Positions 12,950-25,506 of a stretch of DNA of 64,000 nt are shown here, in pieces. Within the stretch, counting starts at the first letter, position 1; every line of letters begins with the position of its first letter. The translations under genes and the position numbers were made by a program. Location: NCBI GenBank assembly GCA_028829895.1, contig CM054178.1, positions 107,658,558 to 107,722,557 on the forward strand, given 5' to 3'. The notes under the pieces are model-generated. The model made no database searches and had not been told where the DNA came from. It saw nothing but the letters and a program-made list of their open reading frames with translations. This DNA comes from Sinotaia quadrata. Its lineage: Eukaryota; Mollusca; Gastropoda; Architaenioglossa; Viviparidae.

Positions 12950-13300
12950 ACTGTTGGAACTATAAAATAACCATGAGACAGAGTTGGAAAAAATATTAGA
13001 GAGAACTAGTGTTGTGACTGTAAGATAACCATGAGACAGAATTGGAAAGAAATATTAGAGAGAACTAGTGTTGTGACTATAAAATAACCATGAGACAGAG
13101 TTGGAAAAAATATTAGAGAGAACTAGTGTTGTGACTGTAAGATAACCATGAGACAGAATTGGAAAGAAATATTAGAGAGAACTAGTGTTGTGACTATAAA
13201 ATAACCATGAGACAGAGTTGGAAAAAATATTAGAGAGAACTAGTGTTGTGACTGTAATATAACCATGAGACAGAGTTGGAAAAAAATATTAGAGAGAACT
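12950..13300. repeat. ~59-bp tandem array, 6 copies
   Basis: The unit contains ATAACCATGAGACAGAGTTG and ATATTAGAGAGAACTAGTGT. Alternating copies share ACTATAAAA versus ACTGTAAGA, a higher-order pattern of two units. Confidence 0.9.
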
Positions 13301-14580
13301 TTAAACTTTTGTTTGTCATTATTTAGATGTTTTAAACAAAGCTCATTTAGAGAAAATATTAGTGTAGTGTTTGTAGATCGTTAAATGTAATAACGTTTAA
13401 GTTGAAAGAAGATCTCAGTATAAGTTAAGATGTCTCACTAAATAGATACCTATACTTGGCTGAATTGACGAACTCATCTTGTCGTGCTGGGTACATTACT
13501 GACTAATAATCAATTATGACTGGTGACTTTGAATATTTTACCACTTTTAGAGTGATACAATGCCTTTTAACTTAACCGATCATTCATTTTCATTGCCTGT
13601 ATACCTGAGTATGCATTAACAACATTTGTTTGACTCACCTACCTGACGCGAAGTTATAAATAAACATGACAGTTTATGCATTCTTTATTGATCATGATTC
13701 AGTATCAGTTAAAAAAACTGTTCTCTTCTAAAGTTTATTACTGTTAACAAACGTTTTATCGTTGAAAATTCAACTTCGCACGCACACAAATATAGGCATG
13801 ATTACTTTGTTGTAACATTTTGATTACTGACATTATTTTTATCCCCACTCATTATTAATCCTTGAAATCGCTTCCTGAGTCAGCTCAATTTTGGGGAACT
13901 CAGCTCTTCAGCTTCAGAGAAGTAAATACAGTGTTACTACCGGGTATGGGTTGTGGATCTATTGTGGGTAGACACCGCAGATCTAAAACTAATACAAGGG
14001 TGTTCGTGTAGGTGGGGGGGGGAGAGAGGAAGACGTGTAAACATTCGCCGTCAGTTATCTCGGTGTTGTGGAGGTAGTCGTAGTACAAATGGAAAGGTGT
14101 TCGTTAATTATTCATCGTCGGTATGGTTTCTGCTTGCGTGTGTGAGAAAGAGAGAGAGAGAGAGAGAATGAGAAATACAAAATTACACCACTTTTTCAAT
14201 ACAAATGTACAAACATGAGACGAGAACAATAGTGCTAATAATTTAGGAGTCTGGTCATTGCGTAATAGACTGTTTAATTCCATAGGTACTTTATCACTTC
14301 CTGGCCTCCTGTCATTTGAAGGTCCTCACCTGTACGTTCACTTCAAGGTCTTTATATGTACGTTAAAATCACAAAGATTGATCACCTCTCCAGAAATGTG
14401 TAAGGATAAATGCCACCCGATAAACACTTGGCGAATTTTTTGTTATCTAAATACGTATTTTGAAATCACTCCTGTAGTTTAACTTTCTCAGTCTTAACGT
14501 CCTATATTTTCTGATTTATGATTCATTTGATATTAAATAATTTATGTATTTATTCTCTTTCAAATCAGATTTAATTCGAA
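13301..14580. other. Intergenic, no gene seen
   Basis: AT-rich sequence with a short G run (14012-14020) and a short GA microsatellite (14148-14166). Open stretches here are short and uninformative. Confidence 0.4.
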
Positions 14581-14584
14581 CTTC

Positions 14585-14730
14585 ATCTATCTATTTATCT
14601 AGTATCTATCCTTCTATCTAAATATGAGTAACGTGCACATGTAAAACAGCAGAACTTGATCTATCTATCTATCTAGTATCTATCCTTCTATCTAAATATG
14701 AGCAACGTGCACATGTAAAACAGCAGAGCA
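14585..14730. repeat. Two ~70-bp tandem copies with ATCT tracts
   Basis: TATCTAGTATCTATCCTTCT ... GTGCACATGTAAAACAGCAG occurs twice. Confidence 0.85.
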
Positions 14731-14856
14731 CAAAGTGTATACATTTCTATAACAATCTCGGTACTCTCAGCAGGTTTTCACAAGAGAATGCCCAAGTACC
14801 TGTAGCTATGATGACTGAATAATTTCAGTTTAGCATCCACTTTCAACTAAGTCACT

Positions 14857-15112
14857 TACGAAATATATTGGTGTATTGTCTAACTTAAGTAGGAGACATT
14901 TTATGAGATAAATATATTGGTGTATTGTCTAACTTAAGTAGGAGACATTTATGAGATAAATATATTGGTGTATTGTCTAACTTAAGTAAGAGACATTTTA
15001 TGAGATAAATATATTGGTGTATTGTCTAACTTAAGTAAGAGACATTTTATGAGATAAATATATTGGTGTATTGTCTAACTTAAGTAAGAGACATTTTATG
15101 AGATAAATATGC
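14857..15112. repeat. 49-50-bp tandem array, 5 copies
   Basis: The unit contains AATATATTGGTGTATTGTCT and AACTTAAGTAAGAGACATTT. Copies are nearly identical, so the array is recent. Confidence 0.93.
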
Positions 15113-15261
15113 ATATATTCTTTTCTCGATCAGTGATGTATTGTCCTGGAACTGAAGCGAAATTGTCTTTGCCCACCACAACAGAAATGCCTGATTGTCA
15201 GATCGATTTAATTCTTTGTCTTGCAGATTTGTACTTTTTTGAAAATGCATAACACTGAAAT

Positions 15262-15562
15262 ACCATCTCTGTAAAATTACATGTGACAAACATCTCTGTA
15301 AAATTACATATGACAAACATCTCTGTAAAATTACATGTGACAAGACATCTCTGTAATATTACAGGTGACAAGCTTTATCTATAAAATTACATTACAGGCC
15401 ATATATGCGAAATTACATAGGACAGATTATATCTGTAAAATTACAAGTGACAGGAAATATCTGTAACATTACCTGTGACAGGCCATATTTGTAAAATTGT
15501 AACAAGCGCATGCCTTAGATGTAAAATTACAACAGGTGACATGCATTATCTGTGAAAAGTAT
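15262..15562. repeat. Degenerate ~24-bp tandem array
   Basis: About 11 copies of CATCTCTGTAAAATTACATG-like units, increasingly diverged to the right. Confidence 0.8.
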
Positions 15563-16860
<1,298 letters not shown>

Positions 16861-16865
16861 GAGAA

Positions 16866-17162
16866 GAAGGTGGGTGGATGAGAGCTCGCTAAATATAGAT
16901 TAAAAGAAGGATTTATCTTCTCATTTAGTAAGAAGTTTTCCATCTACAGAAATATTGTGGTGAGGGTAATTGTTGACTATATAGTTGTGGAAGACAGAAA
17001 CATTTACACCGCCCGCATATCCAATTATTGAGAGACTAGTGGTGTCTGATGGAGAATTATTAATAACATAAATTAAGATTCTCATCACTTGTAATTAGTC
17101 ATGGGTGATTAATTAACAATAATAATAAAAAAAATATTAACTAGTGTAGTGTAGGCGTCACA

Positions 17163-17163
<1 letters not shown>
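16866..17163 (+). mobile_element. Dispersed repeat, copy 1 (non-autonomous element candidate)
   Basis: Shares long blocks with 41160-41460: GGATTTATCTTCTC, GTAAGAAGTTTTCCA, ACAGAAATATTGTG, GGAGAATTATTAATA, ACTTGTAATTAGT and GATTAATTAA, in the same order and orientation. Copy 1 is flanked by ATCT microsatellites on both sides. It has no coding capacity. The class is unknown; a Helitron-like or MITE-type element is possible. Confidence 0.7.
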
Positions 17164-17224
<61 letters not shown>

Positions 17225-17238
17225 GTCTGTCTGTCTGC

Positions 17239-17289
<51 letters not shown>

Positions 17290-17320
17290 CCTACCTATCT
17301 ATCACTATATATATCTATCT
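17163..17320. repeat. ATCT microsatellite with internal GTCT block
   Basis: ATCT run, GTCTGTCTGTCTGCCT interruption at about 17224, then more ATCT. Confidence 0.97.
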
Positions 17321-17695
17321 AACTATGAGTATTTTCAAAACGATGACTCAATACGTTTTAAAATTTCTATTAGAAATCTGCTATAAATAGCATTTCCTAA
17401 ATTATTTTAGAGCATGTACTATAATCTATTAACTATTTGTTCATTTACTTACTGTTTGCTTGTCGGGAAGAGACCTGGGTAATTAAAAGTCATGCATCGT
17501 TACTAATGGGTGTGTGCAGATATTCATGCTAGGATAAAGTCATACAGTTATTCATTTTAAATTAAATCTATAATTATCTATAATTAACACAGACATTATA
17601 AATTAACAACTGTCAGGAACTGCAATGAAGTTTGAAGTGAATTAATAAACACGTCACGACGATCAGAATTAATTCATAAAAACGTCACCCTAGGT
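17321..17695. other. Intergenic, nothing seen
   Basis: AT-rich sequence without a supported gene or repeat. Confidence 0.4.
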
Positions 17696-18108
17696 ACTCT
17701 GCGACACACTTATATGGTAATTAGGTACGTCATGTGTACCATATTCGAAACACACTTGTATGGTAATGAGGTACGTCATGTGTACCATATTCGTATCACA
17801 CTTGTATGGTAATGAGGTAAGTCATGTGTACCATACTCCTATCACACTTGTACGCTAATGAGGTATGCCATGTGTACCATACTCCTATCACACTTGTATG
17901 CTAATGAGGTATTCTGTGTGTACCATACTCCTATCACACTTGTATGCTAATGAGGTACGTCATGTGTACCATACTACTATCACACTTGTATGCTAATGAG
18001 GTACGTCATGTGTACCATACTCCTATCACACTTGTATGCTAATGAGGTACGTCATGTGTACCATACTCCTATCACACTTGTATGCTAATGAGGTACGTCA
18101 TGTGTATA
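17696..18108. repeat. 46-bp tandem array, about 9 copies
   Basis: The unit contains CCTATCACACTTGTATGCTA and GAGGTACGTCATGTGTACC. The latter is an imperfect inverted repeat (GGTAC...GTACC) holding TACGTCAT. Confidence 0.93.
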
Positions 18109-18145
18109 GCAATCTGCGAAAATGCCCATCATCAAGTGAATTCAT

Positions 18146-18238
18146 TGCCTAAAAAATAAAAATACCGCAGTGATTATATATATATATATCATAAATAAAA
18201 ATACCGCAGTGATTATATATATATATATCATAAATAAA
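18146..18238. repeat. Two ~46-bp copies with TA tracts
   Basis: ATACCGCAGTGATTATATAT occurs twice, each followed by (TA)n and CATAAATAAAA. Confidence 0.9.
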
Positions 18239-18511
18239 AGTGCATATTAACGATAATGTATATCCAACTAATCTTTAAGTTATTTTTTGTCTTTAGATTT
18301 TTTGTAACGATTGATAAGACAATTATAATGTTTACAGGTGGTTCATATTTGTAAATCATTTCTGGCTTTAAATCGAAATGCTTCAACACTCTGTAAATAT
18401 TAATTTTGAAAAGCATTTAGAAGCAAGTGAACATTGATTTAATGAATGATTGGCTTATTATAAACATGGTAATATGCTTCAGTTTATAAAGGTGTTGAAA
18501 TATTACCAATA

Positions 18512-18803
18512 GACACATTTTATAACTATGAATTACCAAAGGACACGTTTTATAACTATGAATTACCAAAGGACACGTTTTATAGCTATGAATTACCAAA
18601 GGACACGTTTTATAACTATGAATTTCCAAAGGACACGTTTTATAACTATGAATTACCAAAGAACACGTTTTATAACTATGAATTACCAAAGGACACGTTT
18701 ATAACTATGAATTTCCAAAGGACACGTTTTATAACTATGAATTACCAAAGAACACGTTTTATAACTATGAATTACCAAAGGACACGTATTATAACTATGA
18801 AAG
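18512..18803. repeat. 30-bp tandem array, about 10 copies
   Basis: The unit is ATTACCAAAGGACACGTTTT plus ATAACTATGA. Because 30 is a multiple of 3, the minus strand is open as a repeated VIHSYKTCPL decapeptide; this need not mean coding. Confidence 0.95.
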
Positions 18804-19262
18804 ACAAAATAAGTATAATAAGTTTGCATTCATCCTTAAGAATTGGACCTTGAAAAGAAAATACCCTGGAACTAATATGAATTATCGCTGAGGCAAATGT
18901 AGAAGGTAAAGTGCGAGGCAAAGCGAAAAGAAAACGTGTGTGTTAACATAAACACGACGGGCTTAAAATTCCATGTGCCAGACCTTAATCATTATATAGA
19001 TGTCACCAACTGCACAATAGTCAAAGTAAATTCATAATCTTTCCGCTTCCATGACGACATTGATGTTTAATGTTTTCTGTGCATGATTTCAAACAAACCA
19101 CTTTAAAGTCGTCATTGACATCTTTTACCTTGACCGTGCACGTGATACACTAAGCCATCGTAAAATAATGAATTTACAGACAAGAAATATTTATTTTTTA
19201 CTAAAAATATTGATCAGAACACAAACTATACTGAATTATTAACACTCATCAATATAATAGAA

Positions 19263-19268
19263 TTTATT
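19263..19268 (-). promoter_or_regulatory. Poly(A) signal candidate of gene B
   Basis: TTTATT on the plus strand gives AATAAA on the minus strand, about 103 nt after the gene B stop codon at 19371. The spacing fits a short 3' UTR. Confidence 0.5.
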
Positions 19269-19370
19269 CAAAGGAACACCTATATTTGTACGTGCGGAAA
19301 TTTAAAAAAAGAAAATTCAACTGAACTTCCATTTAAACCCTCGACTACGAACCCCGAGTTAAACATTGTG

Positions 19371-22300
19371 CTAGTCATATGGAGCAGCAGGATCATGGTA
19401 TCCTTGAGTGCAGATGTTCTTTGGAGGTGCAGGGGGGAAATCCTCACATGTACGAATGCAGTCTTTCTCCTTGTAACTCTGGACCAACGTTTTCCAGACA
19501 CTGTCGCATTCCAGCAGTTTGACGTTTCCTGCAATTTAAGAAAGAAAAGGGCAAAGTTGAAATGAGCCTCGGTAAATACTTAATACTTCAGAATCTCAAA
19601 TTTAAAATTCACTCCAAACTTTGAAGAAGAAAGTTAATTAGATTTAATTATGTTTCACATAAATAAAAACGTAGTGTAGAGAATTATTCCCATGTTCCTA
19701 TTTAACGACACTAAGATGGGGAAATAAACTAGTTTGTGACGTGATTTCATATATATCCTCTTGTACTTCATTGCATGAAACTATAAAGTATTAGACTATT
19801 AAAAGCAAAAAGAATAACAACAAATAATAATAGTAACAATCCACTAAATGTGATGATGATAATGAGGAAGATGAAGAATTTGCAATTTTATTATCCTTCA
19901 TATTCAACAATCTGTACTGGTTTCACAATCTAGAAGTAAAGGTTCGACAGTCTCTATCTGAAGAATTTAGAAAATGGAAACGTACCAACGATAATTAGGC
20001 CGTAACGGGCTCGTGTGAGCGCGACGTTGACCTGGTTCCGGTCTGTGATAAAGCCCAGGTTCTGTCGACACCATCCAATAGTAGGGCGTGGCTCTATCTT
20101 GTAGGACGGGAGAGACCGCACGGTACTTAAGATGACGTAATCCCATTCACCACCTGTGCAGGTTGACACACCTCTGTTTAAAATCGGTTCGACAGTACTA
20201 GTTACAAGATTAGATAATGTTTTACGTAAAGAATGTATGCTTAGTAAGGGGTAGGATTGTGTAAAGAAAAATTAATTTAAATAGAATTAATTAAATGTTT
20301 TCTTCTATTGCAGTGAACATTGAGCAATGTGCCAATATATTGTAACTTAAAAATATGATAGTGTTTCATTATTTGTAGACTAAATCTGCAACGACAGTAC
20401 ATGACCTTTGACGTATACAATATCTTACTATTGTGACGTGACAAATAAGAGCCATGAAAGTGAATTATTTAACGGAGTTTTGTAGCTGTTCGTTTGCTTG
20501 TTTATGACTCGAAATACAATTTCTTTTATAACATTTCATCATTATTGAATTAGGTGTACATACGTAAAGCCTCTTGTAAATGAATTTCACTCAATAATGT
20601 GTTCTCTCAGATGAAAGTAACTGATGTAATGAACCACTTTCAACATCATTCTAGTTTAATTCAACATTAGACATAAACTGTTTTCATATTTCTATGTACG
20701 GTTGTCTTCCATTTAATTAATAAATCTACATAGATGGTGTGTACTCACTCACACCTCCTTTATGTATATTACAGTTCTCTTACAATATAGCAGAATGGTA
20801 CCTTGGCTCGAGACGACTGTTGTGACGTTAATTTTACTCTTGTCATAACGAGAGAAGACGTCATCACTTCGATCTTCACAAAGTTTGTGTAACTTTTCTT
20901 CCAGGAGATGGCGCTGGGCGTTGTACAGCGTCAAAACCCTGATCCTTGAGGGATCAATATTGAAATCTTTCTTCAGAAATCTGAATATCTCAGCCTAGGA
21001 ATAGTAAAATAGAATATTTTTAAAATAACATAATCAATTTTAAATGAAATGCTTACTTACTATAGTAGTTTTTATATTATCAAAACACCTCAATGCAGTT
21101 TATTTGTGTGTGTGCAGGTGTGTGCACGTGAGATGGGAAGGAAAAGGTGACTTTGGCGATCTCTAATAGCTAGGTCCCTTGCTGGATCCTTCTGCCTTAC
21201 CCTCTCCGTCTCCCTCATTTGGAATATACTCGAAAACAGATATACTACGTAAACATGGCCAGTTGACCACTATTCAAACTGGTTTGTGCACGCGCGTAAC
21301 TTATTTTACGTTACTTCATATATTAAAAACTGGAAGACATCTAAAATCGAGTAATAATTCCAAAACTGGTACTTGTTCCTATGCCGGATTTGTTTAGATC
21401 CGGTGTTATCATATTAGGAAGAGAGATCAACAAGTCAAGCCATAATTGCAATGATATATTTTACCGCACCACGAGATACGAGTAAGTACTTTATATATTT
21501 ATATAGTTGTAATGTTTAAGTTTTTTCTAAATTGTGAGAGTATATATCTTAACAACCCTGTTTGAGAAGACATTCCCTTCAAGACTATAACCTCCCCAGC
21601 TTTTCATTGATAGATACACTTCAAACTATGATCATATTAACAGTTACCAGTTATGATCATCAGATTCTTCTGTTTATTAAATCAAATATCTAAAACTGTC
21701 TAAACATGTGACATGTCTATCAATCAAGTGCGCGACCAATCGATAATATTTGAACCAAGAGTGTGCGAGCGGAGTACATGTGGCACACCTCAACATCTGA
21801 GTTGAATTAACCCACCCGAAATTTACAGATGAGCATAATCCTCAGAATAGTGTATAATTCATAAATGAAATTATTCGTGAGAATTACAATACAAGATTCT
21901 AGGGTATATAATATTTTTTAAAAGAAACACATCGAAAATGACGTCATTCAGACATACCACTTTCTCTGCTTCCTTTCTGTTGGACTTTGACCTTTCATTT
22001 CCTTCGTCTGAAGTCACGGTGAGTGTTTCCTCCTCTCCTCTCACGTCTACCAGGATGTGAGGGATCTCACACATCGAGATTGGATCTCTTGGCCAGAATG
22101 GGAGTAAATCCTGCCTTAGCTTGCCAATCACCAGTTTTCCGTTATAAAACATTTGTGAGGGAAACTCGCAGATCTCATGGTGCTGAAATACAAATAGGCT
22201 ATTACACAATATGTTCATAATCTTTTCAAGTTTAAAGATACTTTGTGCAACAAGAAATAATTTTTCAAGGAAATATTTTGTATCGTAAGCACCAACTATG

Positions 22301-25300
22301 GTCATACACTCGTACACTTGTATGAATATTTATATCTGAGTACACGCCATTTACTAGTATGAATATTCATATCTGAGAACACGCCGTTTACTCGTATGAA
22401 TATTCACTGAGTACTCGCCGCTTTATTATTTAATTATATTGAGTTGTAACATGCCAGGAACGTATTGTTTCGTCAAGGGTTATCATTTTCATTTGAGGCG
22501 TTACATTGTTTGATTATTAAAAGAATACCTTTCTGCATTCTAAGACATGAAGTGCCATTACTACAATCAATCTAGGTGAATAAATACTGACCAATATTGT
22601 TTTATTATAAATTAGTATAAGTTTACATTGCTAATCAAATTATAATTACACATTATTTAAATTTTAAAATTAAATACAATAGAATTGCATACGATTCATG
22701 ATACTAAATTTGAAAGTTTTCATTTTCTCAAATACGTCTCCAGAATAAAACAAAATCAAAACATTTATTTCATCTAAAGATTGGAATTTGAATGAGTTAA
22801 ATTTCAATTTCTCATATGATTTAAATTTCAAGTTCTCGTGTACAATAAAATGTTCCCTTTTCAACATTACCATCCTGTATTGAGTACTCAGAAAACCAAG
22901 CATGTCTAGAGGTAAACTGTTATACAGCCTTTCAAACAAGGACTGGTCCAGGCCTAGCTCTGCCGCTTGCTGACACTTGATGATTGGTCGGAGTTGTTTG
23001 TGGTCGCCGATGAGGACGACCTGTTTGGCCTTGGTGGCGATGATGGGCGTCAGGGTGTGAGGCTCGGGTGACATGCCGCACTCATCTATGATTACCTAAA
23101 TAAACAAAGAAATATTGTTATTTTGTTTATATTTCACATTTGTGTTGTTTATGTTGTTTATATATCCGTGTGTTTTGGTTATTTCGTGCACACAGTCTAA
23201 TCATCTTAATGGTTTCGGAGTTTTAATCTCTGCATTCATTAAAATACATTGATATTTGCAATAGCTTACTTATTCTATCAATTTGCAATCATCAAAACCC
23301 AAAATATCAAACCGATGAAAGTTGTACATTATACTTTTTTATGGTAATGTTTAAAAATAAATTACTTAAGTGGCATATTGATTTTAATCACAGTATCGTA
23401 TAATGATCGTTACAAATATAATTTTAAATTTTTAAAAAATGAACCACTCACCTGAAAAATTCTGCCTTGTGTTCCTTTCACCAATCTGTTGCTGCCACCG
23501 ACTGCACACGTGGTGAGGATGACTTCATAGTGACCAATTTCTTCCACACTGGCCTCGAAGAGAAGTTTCCGGTAGTCTTTCAGTTGTTTGCTAGTCACTA
23601 ACTCCGGATTATCACTGAATCTGAAGTGATTTTCAAATGTAGAAATACTTTCTGCAAATGTTCTGCCACTCCCTCGAATTAAGTGATGAAGCGTTACGTC
23701 CTTTTAAAAATAACCACAAACAGCACAAAAAATATAAATTAAAAATAGCATCCTTTCTTAAGAGCCAGCAAGGGCGTTTATAAACTGATAATTCCCCTTT
23801 CGAACCCTCCCCCAAAAGTAAACCTATCTAGCTGAAAGCCATTCGATAATTTTTTATATGTATTGATGAATATTCGATATATCGATTGATGTAACGCAAT
23901 GATCGTTTATCGTTTTGATTGATTGGATGAAGTTTAAATTACACTTCCCTAAACCAAAAAGAGTTCTACTATCAGATATGATCTAATGAAATTAAATTAT
24001 ACAGTAACGAATTAAAATACTTACCATTATAGTTGGATCACTTTTCAGGTCACGCATGTCCCGAGAAAATCTGACGTTGCTTCGAGGTACCGGGTAATCT
24101 TTACTTTCGATGGCTGACCCGTAAACACGTAAAATTTTCGGACAATGATCACCCAGACGATTCTTTAACAATTCTGAAAATGTATATTTATATTTCTGAC
24201 TAATGAAGCAATAATTAAGTTAATGAGTAATATATTAAATTACATTCATTGCATATCTTGAAATATAACTTTTCAAAAGAAATCTGGGAGGAATTTACAA
24301 TAATTCTAAATAAGTTTGTTTTAAATTATTACAATGTGATCATCACGAAAAAATGACAATTAAAAAAAATACACTCACTGGCCACAAGGTCGACTGATTT
24401 GTTGGAAGGTCCACAGTATAGTACGACTTTCCTCCCCTTGCCTTCACTCTCCAGTTGACGATTGATCTTGTTGAACAGGTACACGAGTTTGACACCCGTG
24501 TAGGTCTTACCAGTACCTGAGGAGACATTTGTCACATTTGTCACGTATCATACAGTTTTGTAAATATATATATATATCAGAATACGTAACTACAGAATGA
24601 CCAGCAACAACAGACAAACAACAACAATAATAAGCATATTGTTAGGCATCTTAATTTACTCACCAGAAAACTAATTCTTCCAAAAATATTGTTGTTAGTT
24701 TCAATAGTTTATGGATTTTTATTTACGGATTTCATTTTTATGATTTCTTAAGAAAGGTAATGTATTTTTAAATATTTACAGAAATAGTTTATCGCTACAT
24801 ATTGTTTATGACTTTGTCAGACATGGACTTTTTCTAAGCGAAAAGAGGATTTGGGCAAATTAAATACCTGGTGGTCCTTGGATGAGAGATAAACTGTGGG
24901 TAAGTGCCGTTTTGATTGCTTTGAGTTGTGGTGGATTATTCTTTGGAAGTCCCGTGACCATAACATTTTCATCTTCTACGATAACTTGTACTTGTAGATG
25001 CTTTTCGACCTCGTGGTTCTTGTCTTGTTTGCCAAGCTGTAAATGATCTGCATCTAATAAAATAAATTAATCATTTTACAACACATTTTAAAGTTAATTA
25101 ACTGCATCTGTACAAAACCATCCTAACGTCAAGAAAGAAATTCAAAAGAAATTTTTATTAGACTCTCTGTGTGTTTTGTCCAAGAATGATTATATATTTT
25201 CTTTATAGAAATGTGAGATAATGCGCAGAATCTATGTCCGGAGAAAACTGGATGCTTGCTAAAACTGTATGTAGTTTAGAATATTAATTAATAATTAGTA

Positions 25301-25506
25301 ATTAAATAATGACAGTTTACAATTAAGAACGATACAAGAACACCTTTTCTACTAGTTCTTCAGCTGTTTTCTTTTACTTAAAGTCATCTTAGCTGTCATT
25401 TGTCGATTGTAGCTTACCAAGTTCTGGAAATCTCTTGTCAAAAGCGATTGCTTGCGCAAGAGGTAGCCCACCATTTCCAAGCTGAAACAGCATCTGTTGT
25501 GTTCGT
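19371..25506 (-). CDS. HELZ2: Gene B SF1B (UPF1-like) helicase exons
   Basis: Ten exons encode the complete helicase. The Walker A motif is split by an intron: LIQGPPG ends at 24868 and TGKT starts the exon at 24516. Motif Ia is [13 protein letters not shown], motif Ib [14 protein letters not shown], motif II VIIDECG (DECG rather than DEAG/DEAA), motif [13 protein letters not shown], motif IV LSTQYRM, motif [21 protein letters not shown] (intron after SSQ) and motif [21 protein letters not shown]. The C-terminus ([14 protein letters not shown]...APYD) ends as UPF1/HELZ helicases do, soon after motif VI. These residues predict an active ATPase that unwinds or translocates on RNA and feeds the RNB domain. 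Confidence 0.92.

Noticed and set aside
17696..18108. CRISPR-like regular array
   Set aside because: Whole units repeat with no unique spacers, in a eukaryotic intergenic region. An ordinary minisatellite; the same holds for the arrays at 2.5, 3.8, 13.0, 14.9, 18.5 and 34.5 kb.
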